NCBI RefSeq assembly: GCF_036588685.1
Contig: NC_086382.1
Span: forward strand, 74,435,999-74,499,998
Direction of reading: 5' to 3'
DNA length: 64,000 nucleotides
Source: Mytilus trossulus
Taxonomy: Eukaryota > Mollusca > Bivalvia > Mytilida > Mytilidae
The first letter of the stretch is position 1. The number at the start of each line of letters is the position of its first letter. A program made the position numbers and the translations under genes. This document shows, piece by piece, positions 1 to 11,431 of this stretch. The notes below the pieces were generated by a model. That model was not told the origin of the DNA and searched no databases. It saw nothing but the letters and a program-made list of their open reading frames with translations.

Positions 1-905
1 CACTGCAAACCTCGCAGGACTAATTCCATTACCCGTTGAAATGTTCCTGGTGCGCCACATAACCAAAACGGCATTTGAGTGTATTCAATCAGTCCGTAAC
101 GAGTGGTGAATGCTGTTTTGCATCGATCCTCGGGTGCAACTTCTATTTGATGGTACTCGCTCTGAAGGTCCAGTGTCGACAATAAACTCGCTCCTGCTAA
201 GGTGTCTAAACATTCTTCGATATTTGGAAGAGGATACGAGTCTTTGCTAGTTACTGCGTTGATTTTCCTGTAGTCAATGCACCATCTTATACCTCCATCT
301 TTTTTCCTCACAAGAACAACTGGTGCTGACCATTCAGAGTGACACGGTACAACTGTTTTACTTTGGAGTAGCTTATCGAGATGCACCTTTTCTTCACTTT
401 TGGAATCCTAACGGAGTGCGTCTGAGGGGTTGACGAATTGGCCTAGCTTCGCCAGTCTTTATTTGGTGCTTAATACCAGAAAAGCAACCAAGATCTTCAT
501 CATTCTTACCAATATGTGTTTGAATGCTAATAAAAGTCTTGCAACCTCTTGTTTCTGGTGAGATTTTATGTTGTCTCCTGTTGAATCCATAATAGGTCCT
601 AAATATTTTGGCAAGCTGTCTGCAGTATAATCAGGTATTTCGATGTCTCTGTTGTCGGTATCAGGATCCCCACTGTCAATGTCCACTACTTCTACAAGCT
701 TTCCAAGATGAGTTCCAGATGACAGCATAATTTTCTGTTGTGTTGGGTTGATAATTCTGATTGGTATTTTTTTTTCATTTCCACTAAAACCGATCCAGTG
801 TGGCAACCGGTTTGTAATGATGCCGGGTCCAAAACACCAACAACACTTTCATTTGGACAGTCAACCCTTCCAATCACATTTTTCTCTACCATGGGCTCCA
901 AAGTT
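1..905 (-). pseudogene. Ty3/gypsy pol fragment (linker plus reverse transcriptase N-half)
   Basis: Read on the minus strand, this is the region between protease and reverse transcriptase followed by RT blocks of a Ty3/gypsy LTR retrotransposon. Visible RT motifs include WCIDYRKINAVTSKDSYPLP (about 225-290), LDLQSEYHQIEVAPEDR (about 123-186) and KTAFTTRYGLIEYTQMPFW (about 65-122), the usual LDL-GY-Q / KTAF / MPFGL-AP series. Upstream frames at 459-806 and 692-901 carry the pre-RT linker. At least two frameshifts separate the pieces, and the YxDD catalytic block would lie beyond the window start. No LTR is seen. The copy is dead and truncated by the window edge; nothing suggests host function. 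Confidence 0.85.
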
Positions 906-1082
906 GTTTACATTGCAACTGTGACTCTAGATATTTGGTAATCAGTTTCTTTTCGATACCGTCAACCTGGAATAAGCTCATATTATTATATATATATTAT
1001 ATATTATATTATATAAAATCGGCTGCTTTTAATCTGTAATGTATTCTTTATGACCTTGTTCTGGAGAGATAACTGGAGAAAT
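906..1082. other. AT-rich spacer and LINE target site
   Basis: About 180 bp of AT-rich sequence with a TATTATATA-type simple tract (about 980-1015). No gene seen. Its right edge is the insertion site of the LINE that follows. Confidence 0.5.
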
Positions 1083-1098
1083 AACTATGTAATTATAT

Positions 1099-1109
1099 TA
1101 AAAAAATAT

Positions 1110-1143
<34 letters not shown>

Positions 1144-4100
1144 AACTTACCAATTCACAAAAAAAAGGTGCGATTTCCTTAATATATAAAAAAGATGACC
1201 CGCTTTCATTAAATAATTACCGTCCAATTACATTACTTAACATAGATACAAAACTACTGGCTTATGTGTTAGCACAAAGACTAAAAAAAGTTTTACCATC
1301 TATTATAAGTCTAGACCAAACTGGATATGTAAAGAATAGATATATTGGTTTTAATATAAGGCAAATTCAAGACATAATTGATTATTCAGAGAAATTTAAC
1401 ATAGAAGGAGCAGTACTATTTCTAGATTTCAGTAAGGCTTTTGATTCCTTAGAATGGATCTTTATGACAGAAACTCTCAAAAAGTTTGGATTTAAAAGTG
1501 GATTTATCAGATGGGTTGAAACTATGTATAATGATATTAAAGGGTGTATTTTGAATAATGGGTGGGTCTCAGGTCCATTTAAAATATACCGCGGTATTCG
1601 ACAAGGGTGTCCGATTTCTGCGTTACTGTTTGTTATAACTGTTGAATTAATGGCCATAAGATTAAGAAAAAATAAAGAACTTAAGGGAATAACAATAAAA
1701 TTAGACGGACAATCTTGTAATTTAAAAATCTGTCAATTAGCAGACGACACAACACTATTTCTTCAGTCTCGTAAAGATATAAGTCTAGCTCTCAGTATAA
1801 TAGAGACATTTGGAAGTCTATCAGGGCTGAAACTTAATAGGAATAAAACAGAAGGAATATGGTTAGGGAGATTAAAAAGCAGTAAAGATAAATATGAAAA
1901 TATAAACTGGACAAATAAACCAGTCAAAAGTCTAGGTATTTATTTTGGATATGATAATAAGGAATGTCAAACATTGAACATAGAAAAAATCTTGGATAAA
2001 ATTACAAAACTTGTAGACAGATGGTCAAAAAGAAATTTAACATTGCTTGGAAAAATTTTAATTGTAAAAGCTCTTCTGCTACCAAATTTAACTTATTTTG
2101 CTACTAATGGTATTATTACTAAAGATAAGTTGCAAATCATCAACAATATAATTTATAGGTTTGTTTGGAATGGCAGAAAAGATAAAATAAAGAGGTCAAT
2201 ATTAACAAAAAATTATGCTGAAGGGGGATTAAAAATGATTGATCTGGAGTCTTATATAATGTCAATACATATAAAATGGATTAAAAAAATAATACAATCA
2301 GAAAATGCTAACTGGTCAGTGTTGCCTAAACTATACCTGAATAAGTTTGGCAAAAATTTGCTAATTTTCAAGATAAATATAAGAAATATAAAATTAATTG
2401 ACAAAAAAATATGGAACAATACACCGTTATTCTATCAAGAACTGATAAAATCATGGATTCAGGTAAATCTGAATGAAGCTAAAAATAATAAAACATGGAA
2501 CTTTTTAGAGATCAGAAAGCAAATAATATGGGGCAATAACTTGATAAAATTTAAAGGACAATGTCTGTTTTTTGATAAATGGATTGAAAGTGATATTCTA
2601 TTTATAAATGACATAATTGACAATAGAGGACAAATATCAGAAAAAGTAATCAATTTAAAACTAAAAAACAAAGGTAATTGGATTGCTGAATTTTCAAAAC
2701 TTAAAAAAGCCATACTAAATAACTGGGAGGAGAAGCTTAAAACTGAGAGATCATTCAAAACTAAAGTAAATATTAACAGAGAAAAAATCAGATTAAGAGA
2801 CCATGAGGATATACTCGGCATTAATAATAAAGATATTTATAAGATAGTGCAAAGTAGAATAAAAACAGAAACACCCATTGGTTTTTTGAAATGGGAAAAG
2901 ATATTACATACAGGAAATATAAATAGTGAATTCAAAGACACGATAAAATTCACTTTTGAATACTTAAAAGATAATAAAATTAAGATGTTCAGGTGGAAAT
3001 TAATGCATTTCATCTTAGCAAATAAAGAGCTATTATTTCAATGGAAAATTTCTGAAAACAGCCTTTGTTCATATTGTAATGAACAAGACAACTACAAACA
3101 TTTTTTCATCACATGCGCATATAACACAAACTTCTGGAGATCAATGAGAGATATATTTAACAAAATAGGTATTGACAAACATGTTATAAGCCTACACTCT
3201 CTAGTAATAGGATACAAGATTCATGATGATGCTTATTTTGGACTCAATCACTTGCTGAGTTTAATGTTTTTTTCAGTCTATAAATCAAATTATAAATCCA
3301 ATAATAAGGCAAAAAAAATAGATATAGTGAACATTTTTAAATATGAAATCTCGAGTACAGTTGAATTATATTATACGGCCAATATGGAAATAAACAAAAT
3401 GTTTAAAAAAGTGTTGCAGATCTTGAAATAAACAAAATTAACTCTTGGAAAAAAACAGAATGTATGTTCTAGAATGTTAATATTGTGTACTTGTTTTCAA
3501 TATTTCACCAGTGGACTAGTAAAAAAATATGATACTATAATATAAGTATAGGTGTCTATGTACAAAAAATGTATGAAAACACATGTAGATACATGTACAA
3601 TGTATGTGAATGCATCTTTTTGTAAAGGTCTTTATACATGTTATATGTGTGTGGACATGTATGTATGTAACTAGAGCATATGTGTGAATGAATATATATG
3701 TAAGTGTGAATGCATGTATGTAGGTATGTAAGTTATGTATGCATGAAAGTGAAGTATAAAAATAATTTGGAAACAAAAGGGGGGATAAAGGTAAAAAAAA
3801 AATAAATATTCAACATGTATTCTATTATATCTGTACAACAAAGATTATGTACATTTTCATATGTTTAATGATGTTTTTCTTTTTTTTTATGTGAAACTAT
3901 ATGAACATATTATGTACAAGAATAATAAGGATAATTCTAATGTTTACAATATAAAGGTCACAGACAGGTCACAGACTGTTCACAGGTAATAAAATTTGGG
4001 TCAAATTTGTAAAATCAAAAATCATGACAAAAGCTTATAAGAAACATACAAAGAGAATACTTTACTTACCATTTTTTAGTATTAACAAACACTTCCAAAG

Positions 4101-4492
4101 AATTGTATAAATCCAAAGGTACGAATTAACAAAAGTTAACAGAAACAGTAACCACGCTGTATCTCATTCATATTTTCATATGGTTCAAAATTCTATTAAA
4201 AGAACCGATAACGGATTTTTCTCCGTAAATTTCACGACACATGGTCTGTAACATCTTTAAGTACTTCGATAAGATTTTATATGATATTATGTATATTTAT
4301 AAAGTAATGATAGAAAATAGAAATGTATTAAATGGCTATGTATAAAATAAGATAAGTTTTACTGTATATTCTCCCTGGATATCAGTTATAATTGTATGTA
4401 ACAGGGATACTTGATGGAATGCTGTACATTAAGTAATTTGTTAAAACAGCAAAGAGTGCAATAAAGAATTTATGAATGTTAAAAAAAAACAA
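1099..4492 (+). mobile_element. 5'-truncated L1/Tx1-like LINE with 16-bp target-site duplication
   Basis: A non-LTR retrotransposon insertion. The 16-bp sequence AACTATGTAATTATAT occurs directly before it (1083-1098) and directly after its A-rich 3' end (4493-4508), the expected target-site duplication. A polyadenylation signal AATAAA (4460-4465) lies shortly upstream of an A9 tail. The body starts near the RT0 motif of ORF2, so endonuclease and ORF1 are missing: a typical 5' truncation. Unusually, a run of 25 A (1118-1142) lies at the 5' junction, just inside the element. The 3' UTR (3432-4480) includes a GTATGTATG-rich tract (about 3540-3750). The long open RT frame and intact duplication suggest a fairly young copy. 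Confidence 0.88.
1143..3431 (+). CDS. LINE ORF2 reverse transcriptase (N-terminally truncated)
   Basis: An uninterrupted frame that can be opened from an ATG at 1050 in flanking DNA; the element-derived part begins after the A-run. The RT domain comes first: motif DPLSLNNYRPITLLN (about 1197-1241), motif A FLDFSKAFDSLEW (about 1416-1457, catalytic D at 1425), RGIRQGCPISALLF (about 1590-1632), and the catalytic box LADDTTLF (about 1737-1760, two Asp present). A long variable region follows, then a C-terminal CxxC-x-H-x4-C knuckle (CSYCNEQDNYKHFFITC, about 3068-3118) and the stop at 3431. This order fits L1/Tx1-clade ORF2. The endonuclease domain is absent, so the copy cannot transpose alone. 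No internal stop is present, which is rare for elements in this window. Confidence 0.85.
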
Positions 4493-4640
4493 AACTATGT
4501 AATTATATAACATAGCATGACAAATGGCTACATATACAGTTTGGATAATTTTTAACATATCGTAAGAACTGTTGTTAACATTTCTATACTACAACTCTTC
4601 AACGGTATACTAGTACTGTCAGACTGAGTTTTAGGGTATA

Positions 4641-4940
4641 AATGTCAAAACTTTTTACGGTAACATTGTCAAAGTAGGGCAAGGGAGGAACTGTCAAAAC
4701 TGTTCTAGGGTAACTTTGTGAAAGCAGGACAAGAGAGGAACTGTCAAAACTGTTCTAGGGTAACATTGTCAAAGCAGGGCAAGGGAGGAACTGTCAAAAC
4801 TGTTCTAGGGTAACATTGTAAAAGCAGGGCAAGGGAGGAACTGTCAAAACTGTTCTAGGGTAACATTGTCAAAGCAGGGTAAGGGAGGAACTGTCACAAC
4901 TGTTCTCGGGTAAAACCATAAAATAAGGCTAGAGTAAAAA
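4641..4940 (+). repeat. 50-bp minisatellite, about six copies
   Basis: The block CTGTCAAAACTGTTCTAGGG recurs with an exact 50-bp step at 4691, 4741, 4791 and 4841, with variant copies at 4641 and 4891. Copies differ by a few substitutions. More decayed AACTGTC/AACTATC pieces continue to about 5160, suggesting an older, larger array. Confidence 0.9.
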
Positions 4941-5510
4941 TGTCTTAAACGGTTCTTTAGATTAAATCAGTCCAAAACAATTTTAGTGTAGAATTGCTAG
5001 AATCAATTATATCGGACAGAACTAATCAGTTCTAAGGAAGTACCGTCCAAAACTCAAAGGTAGAACTGTCAGAATCAGCTGTATGATAATACTGTTCAAA
5101 TTATTATAATGCCAGAACTATCCAAACTATTATAAGGTATAACTGTTCAAGTATTTTGTAGGTTAAAATTATCGTAATTGATTTAAGGTTAGACAACTTC
5201 TGTGATAACCTTTGTACCGATCGTTCTAAAGAACATGTATTCTTACTGACAGTTCCTCGTATACATGTATTTTGAAAGACTGAAGTTAGAACTTATCTCA
5301 TTTTAATGCTAATGTTAATCCCTTTTAAGACCATGAATATGTATGTATTGTATCTACCTCTAGACGTAAATCATACAACAATGAAACAAGCAATAATGCA
5401 ACTCAAAACTTGTTGATATTTTAATAGATTAACAAAGCAGTTGACCTTTCTGTCAAATGTTGATATCTTAAATCAAATATGATAGAACTAATTCAGACTT
5501 CTCGGTGTAT
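4941..5510. other. Decayed minisatellite remnants, then unassigned DNA
   Basis: To about 5160 there are short diverged units resembling the neighbouring minisatellite (AACTGTTCAA, GTCAGAATC). From 5160 to 5510 nothing recognisable is seen. Confidence 0.4.
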
Positions 5511-5610
5511 GTAAAAAAGAAGATGTGGTATGATTGCCAATGAGACAACTATCCACAAAAGACCAAAATGACACAAACATTAACAACTATAGTTCACTGT
5601 CCACTAAACA
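5511..5610 (+). repeat. Dispersed mussel repeat 1, short copy
   Basis: Begins AGAAGATGTGGTATGATTGC and continues with the CAATGAGACAACTATCCAC block. The same block recurs at 13030, 18553, 27290, 34835 and 41950, and longer versions occur at 15185 and 34830. It is noncoding here. Confidence 0.75.
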
Positions 5611-6489
5611 GTATTTGAACCTATTGTCTTGTGAGCGCACATAACGAGCCGAAACTATACATGTTGTGTTGAATGGATGGTATTTTGTAACATTTGTTTG
5701 GTGCTTTTTTTCAGCCGTCAAACATTTTTACGATGGGTCATCCCATCCCACTAATAAGGTTAGCTAGTTTAAAAGTCCTTCAGATACGTTTGGAAGTTGC
5801 CAAGTTCTCCTATAGCGTTATGGTGTATAACTGATACTTTCCGCAGTAATATCACACAGCTTTGATGCTGTAGTGGCTGAATCATACAGAGACAAAGAAG
5901 TATGATATAAATGTTTGTTGATGCATCTCTAAGTTGTAAAGGTTGAAAATCTCTAATAATATATCCCTAATATTCACCTTAGTAATGAGTCTGTTCTATG
6001 TATCTATTTTCCCTATATCTTAAATAATCTTCAATTCTTTGTTACAAAATGTTTAAGTAAAGTAAAGGTTCATTTAAATCATGATGTCAACCTAATGTTT
6101 ACTATAGTAAATGTAAAATATCAAAATATGATGTATTAAAACTGTGTATACTACTGATTAAATTAAAATCTACATGGACTGGCGCCAGGGGGATACTAAA
6201 CGTCAGAAACCAATATTAAATGATGTAAGATCCTGATTTTTCGATATTATTGCTTTTTTCTAATACACTGAAAGACTGTGTTCATTATAATAAAAAGTCT
6301 TATCTAAATCGTAAGGAATAATGATAATCAGGAGTTGTATATAAATCCTATCGTTTGTTCGTATTGTACTAGATTTCTCAAAAACAGATATAACACTAAT
6401 TTCATCTGTTTGAGATTCTAGAAATCGCAGATCAGCATAAAACTTTAATACTTATCATTAACTTATTGATAAAACAACACACATGTATT
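5611..6489. other. Unassigned AT-rich DNA
   Basis: No open frame, splice-compatible exon, tandem repeat or known element was recognised. Confidence 0.4.
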
Positions 6490-7286
6490 GAACAACGTAA
6501 CTGGTAACATATAAGAAGTGACGTATGAACTGATACTGTTTCATAAATAAAATGTGACGTACCTCTTCAACTTCCTCATATAAACGGAAAATAAGGATCG
6601 GTTAATAGAATCATATTCAAAACAGTGTGGTCCTGGCCATTGATTGACGACCTAAATTATCACACTGACTGTGACAGATTAGGTGAACGTTTGTCTGTAA
6701 CGATCATTGCTCACTTCTTACTTATTATAGAATTTAAACTGTGGGGTCAAAGTTTCTTAACGCCTTTAATAATAAAATAATTCGAAAAATTATTCAGGAA
6801 TAACCTTTATGTTTTGATTTAGATTATCGATATAAATCAACACATCGTATTATTCCGGATTCGTTTTTCGAATTGCTTTATTTAGGTGTTGAGAACCTTT
6901 GGTGACCCCACCGATTCAGTGTCTTGAAAAAGAACATAGTGAGCAGTGATTGTTACCGACAAACGTTCACCTAATCTGTCCCAGTCAATGGGACAATTTA
7001 GGTCGTCAATCAATGGCCAGGACCACACTGTTTTGAATATGATTCTAACTAAGTTTACAACAAAAAGTCCAATTATATCTTTCAATATTCCAAAGCTTGA
7101 CGTGTCCACCTTGTTCACCATACGGATAATTGGTCTGTGTTTTGATAGATTGTCGGTGCTCATGATCATAAGGATATTGAAGCATGTGTTCTGTATAACG
7201 GATTGAAGTCAACTCTGAACATTTTAAGAATACTACGGTACGTTAGTTGGCCTTTGTGAACTATCTGTGATCATATCTATCATGAA
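6490..7286. repeat. Element remnant containing a ~105-bp inverted repeat
   Basis: The start (GGTAACATATAAGAAGTGACG type) and end (TACGGTACGTTAGTTG type) match 23345-23450 and 23590-23690, so both loci share the same flank of a Penelope-associated repeat. Between them, arms at about 6615-6720 and 6935-7045 are inverted copies (both contain GTGTGGTCCTGGCCATTGAT in opposite senses) separated by about 215 nt. The arms keep a shared reading frame (WSWPLIDDLN, DRLGERLSVTI), open on the minus strand at 6882-7169, so an exon-like fragment may have been copied. I do not recognise the protein. Confidence 0.55.
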
Positions 7287-7704
7287 ATTGAGAATGGAAA
7301 TGGGATATGTGTCAAAGCGACAACAACCCGAAGATATAGCAAACAGCATCCGAACGCAACCAATTCAAGCGGGGTTAAATATGTTTTATGAGATCTCAAC
7401 CCTCTCCCTATACCTCTAGCAAATAAAGAAAACAGACACAAAACAATACACATGGTAAAACTCAGTTCAAAAGAAGTCCAAGTCCGATGTCAGAATAGAT
7501 ACATTTTTGTTTGTAACAAGAGAAAATGACAATGATACATACATTAACAAAGGACTACTAGCAGTTACTGACATGCCAGCTCCAGACCCCTATTAAACTA
7601 TTTGAAAGTTGATGTCTTCATCATATGACTATCAGGCATAATCTTTCCTGTTAGGTTTAGTATTATACCATCATTGAAATATATGAGAAGAACATAACCC
7701 GTTT
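7287..7704 (+). repeat. Dispersed repeat 3 (Penelope-linked noncoding part)
   Basis: Begins with ATTGAGAATGGAAATGGG and GTGTCAAAGCGACAACAACC and continues through CATGCCAGCTCCAGACC. The same sequence at 23677 runs on without a break into Penelope-like RT coding sequence on the minus strand, so this is probably that element's terminal, pLTR-like noncoding region. Confidence 0.7.
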
Positions 7705-7708
7705 AAAA

Positions 7709-7979
7709 AAAAAACATGTTTAACCCCGCCGCATTTTTGTGTCTGTTCTGGCCTTTGTTAGTCTTGTATGATTTTTAATTTTAGTTTCTTGAGTATATAT
7801 CGGAGTTTAGTATGACGTCAATTATCACTGAACTAGTATACATTTTTTGTTTAGTATCTGAAGCACGCCTCCAGGTGCCGGTGTTTGAATTATCTCTGCA
7901 TTTGAGAACCCATTGGTGGTCTTCTGCTGTTGTCTGCTCTTTGACACATCCTCCGTTTCCATTCTCAATCTTATCTTCT
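7709..7979 (-). repeat. Dispersed repeat 3, inverted copy
   Basis: The mirror of the preceding copy: it ends with the complement of ATTGAGAATGG and of CAACAGC-type blocks. Together with 7287-7704 it forms a tail-to-tail inverted pair separated by only 4 bp, a foldback of nearly 700 bp. Inverted terminal fragments are known for Penelope-like elements. Confidence 0.7.
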
Positions 7980-9958
7980 TAAATGGTATTTGACTTATAC
8001 GACAATGGATGTTTTGTGAGAATAATGTTCAACTGTTATGCAAAACAGTTATCATTTTGTTCTGAACTGTTTATAGACATTTTTTCCAGAGTGGGACTAA
8101 ATTAAGATTGGTCAGTTTATAGAAATATTCTCATCCGAAACTGAAAGCTAAAAGCGAGATGTTCTGAACCTTTAGATGATTTTCTACAACCGTACCGATC
8201 TTCTCATAATGTTGGTGAGAGGACAAACATTAAACCCTCTCTTGGTTAAGGTATAAAAACCTGACTTCTATGCACATATAATTCATTTCTAAACATATTA
8301 ACCTAGTTTTAAATGTTTAAAAAAATATCATTTCATGAAGTTGAACAATTCTATTAACTATATATGACAATAAATAAAAGGTTTTGAAATAGTTGAGCAA
8401 TCACGAAACATTTTTAAAGCTTATAATTATGCTCGAAATATTAATTTCAATCTAAATATAGAAACACACAGACTATTGCTTATATGGATATTATTAGGAA
8501 CGATAAACATTTAAAATATCAAAACTTCTAATCGATAGGAAATTGGTTAAAATACGTCCGGGTAATTGAAACAGACAATGTCAAACAGGTATTATTTATC
8601 TATGCTTTCATATTTGTTTACTTTACATGAATTGCATTGTAATAACAATGGGTTCAAGTTTATTTTCGATTATGATTTATTACCTCATAAATTAGTTATA
8701 CATGTAAATGGTTGTAAAATATAAGATTTTAAATGCATTCAACTGTCTAGTTTCGTTTCCAATGTAGCTTATTTTTATCCTACATGAAATAATACGCGAT
8801 TGTAAAAAGAACTAATATAAATACAGACAAACATTTTGTTATAGAGCTCAAAATGTTAAATGAAGCATAGTTAGTTGAACTTATAATTATTCGTCACCAA
8901 ACTATTTATTCGCAATAGTCCTCTTGCCATTTCCCGTATTGACCGTGTAAGTAGAGACATTTTTTTAGATGTCTCCCTTATGAGGGACATTAATTCTTAT
9001 TAACAATGGAGAGCTAACAAAAAGAGCAAATTTACCTGTGCGTAATGTGAGTTATCTTCAAGATTTTGAAATCTTTTAATTTCATGAATTTGTTGTTTAG
9101 CTAAATACTTACAACATCAGAAATTATTTTTCATTAAATATAAGTTAAACAGCCGATACATCATGATTTTCAATTTATTATACTTTGCAGTCTAAGATTG
9201 ACAAAGGGAAGTAATTTGTTAAAAACAAGTATGTAATAACAGAATCAAATCGGTAATTGGCAAATGGACTATTGGTATGCATCGCCTCGATGATCCCGTA
9301 AACACCGTAGCTTCAAGAGATAGTGATTTTAAAACTTTCAGAATTGTCGCAGCTTCTCCACTTAGCACGTTGCATTAAGGTCTAAATAATAACAAATATT
9401 TGTCAGCTCAAAATTTGAGTGATATGCCCAGGAGGTTCGACATATCATACTGCATACATTGTACGTTAACTTTCTTTGAACTAATTCGATAAGAATTCGA
9501 AACACAATACCTGTTTAATTGAAAAAGGGTTTCATATTTATATCGCATGACCAAGTTCCCTTTCTTGACATTCATATTATAGTCGCCGCTGGAATTAAAG
9601 CTAAAAACACCAATTAAGCTATAATATGTCTTACACTAGATGTTTCCATTGCTGTCATCTTTGTTATACCAAGTATAGGTCTTATTCGGAATGAAAAACC
9701 AAAGTACATCCAATTGAAAAAACAAAACAAACAAAAAATCAAGCAAAATCGTTAAATGATGGAGCTCGAGGTGTCTGAATAAACACAAAAACATCCAAAT
9801 TCTAAATGTTATTGCTATTAAAAGAATCGTTTTTTTTGTTCATTGCCATTTGGTCGGATTGTTGTCTTTTTGACACATTCCCCGTTTCCATTCTCAATCT
9901 TATTACATGATATAAGTTGTCGTGTTCTATACTTGTATTTTTGAACTTTTGAAAACAG
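7980..9958. other. Unassigned DNA with one repeat-3 relic
   Basis: Mostly AT-rich sequence with no recognisable gene. A 65-bp relic of repeat 3 (minus orientation) lies at 9840-9903. The 5' exon(s) of the downstream papain-fold gene should be in or before this stretch, but I could not identify them. Confidence 0.4.
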
Positions 9959-11396
9959 GAGAACTGGTGTTACTTACTATGAATGGAAGTCGGATATATT
10001 CAACTGTGGCCATGCTGCTATATGCCTTAGTGATGGAACGTATATCAGTTATTGGCATAAGTCGCCATACTCGAAACTTGTACTAGCTGTGGGAATGACT
10101 CCTCTCAAGAGTAATATCTTCATCCTCTTCTTTGATTATATCATATCATGGGTAAATAGTTTTCTTGCGTTTATAATAATGCTAACAACATAATTATTAC
10201 AGAATTATTTGTGTTGATAAGAAGCACACATTTTGATATTCAATTTAAATGTTATGGTATCAATGTTATCGGTAATTTTTTTTTGATTGATATTGATATT
10301 ATATGCTACTAAATTGTCAATTCATGTAAGTTTTAAAAAAAATAGGCCATACTAAATGATAAGTCACCGATATAACAATATATAACGTTTCAGCAAAAAA
10401 GAGTTTAAATAGGAATTTCATTATACAAACAAAAGATTTGGTATGATTGCCAATGAAATAGTCTCCAAGGACCCCGAACAGCCACAAAACGCAAGTTTTA
10501 TGATTAAATATGTTTGCGAGTGGTCCCCCATACATAAAGTGTACCAATATAATAATTAAACCGACTGAAAATAATCAAAAAGGACTGAAGGAAGTACAAC
10601 ATGTCAGTTTTTAACGTAAAACAACTAACACAAAGAGAACAAACACGAATTGTATGCATGTATCTATGGCAGCAACAGTTACCAAAATATAGAAAAAAAA
10701 ACAATAACGATCACTCGCTTAAATCATTACGTTTAAACCATTTATCTTTAATAACAGCTTCTACCTTTCACTGATAACAAGACGTTCACGAAAACGTATT
10801 CACAAGATGCTAGAATAATGGGACGAGAGGCTGACCGTAGAATTACTTTCCATTCGGATTTTCGTAAAGAAGATGAAATTAAAGAATGGTGGTACGAGAA
10901 CCGCATGCTGTCGTATGGTCTATTTGGACGAAATTGCGCGACTATTGTTTTCCGTGCGTTGCAGAAAGGTGGTGCCACAACTTACCAATGTGATCCTGAA
11001 TATTATATCTGGACTCTAGAAAGAATTTATGATTATTGCGAAAAATTGCAGTGGAAAACTTATCGTTTACAAACCGGATCAATGCACAAATATTCTACAG
11101 ACTTTGAGTACATCTTAAAAGGTTTGAAGCATGATGCTAAAATAGCCCAAAAAACTAAGGAAGAGGTTGACAAAGGGAAAGAAAACATAAAGAAAAGTAA
11201 AAAGGAAACTAGCAGCGATGAAAAGTCAGAGGAAACCAAATCAAGTGATGAAGAAAATAGTGAAGATGGTAAAGGAGATACAAATGAGTTGCAGATGGTT
11301 CCAGTCAAAGATGACAATCAAACGGAACAGGAAAACACATCCAGGGAATCACGGAAACAAAAGACACACAAGAAAAAGAAGGACAGGTGGAAATAA
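9959..11396 (+). CDS. Permuted papain-fold (NlpC/P60- or LRAT-like) protein, two 3' exons
   Basis: Two exons join in phase: 9959-10151 (after an AAAACAG acceptor, ending TCATGG|GTAAAT) and 10758-11396 (after AATAACAG). The joined frame opens with one orphan base, so at least one upstream exon is missing from view and the start codon is unknown; ATG at 10818 alone would drop half the domain. The first exon has NCGHAAICLSDGTYISYWHK and the second LFGRNCATIVFRALQKGGA. A His in a CGHA-type strand followed later by an NC-x-x-x helix is the signature of circularly permuted papain-like folds (NlpC/P60, LRAT/HRASLS), where His and Cys are catalytic. The last ~70 residues are a Lys/Glu/Ser-rich tail, probably disordered. 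The substrate could be an acyl or peptide bond; I cannot choose. Base composition is less AT-rich than the surroundings, as expected for a real exon. Confidence 0.75.
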
Positions 11397-11425
11397 TTGT
11401 GACCTTGTAAATCTGTCAAAATTGA

Positions 11426-11431
11426 AATAAA
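11426..11431 (+). promoter_or_regulatory. Polyadenylation signal AATAAA
   Basis: A canonical hexamer 30 bp after the stop codon of the papain-fold gene, consistent with this being its last exon. Confidence 0.65.

Noticed and set aside
3516-3776. Minus-strand frame of 86 codons, His/Thr-rich
   Set aside because: It is a translation of the GTATGTATG-type simple tract in the LINE 3' untranslated region.
11060-11317. Minus-strand frame of 85 codons, Ser/Leu-rich
   Set aside because: It is the shadow of the Lys/Glu/Ser tail of the papain-fold gene on the other strand.
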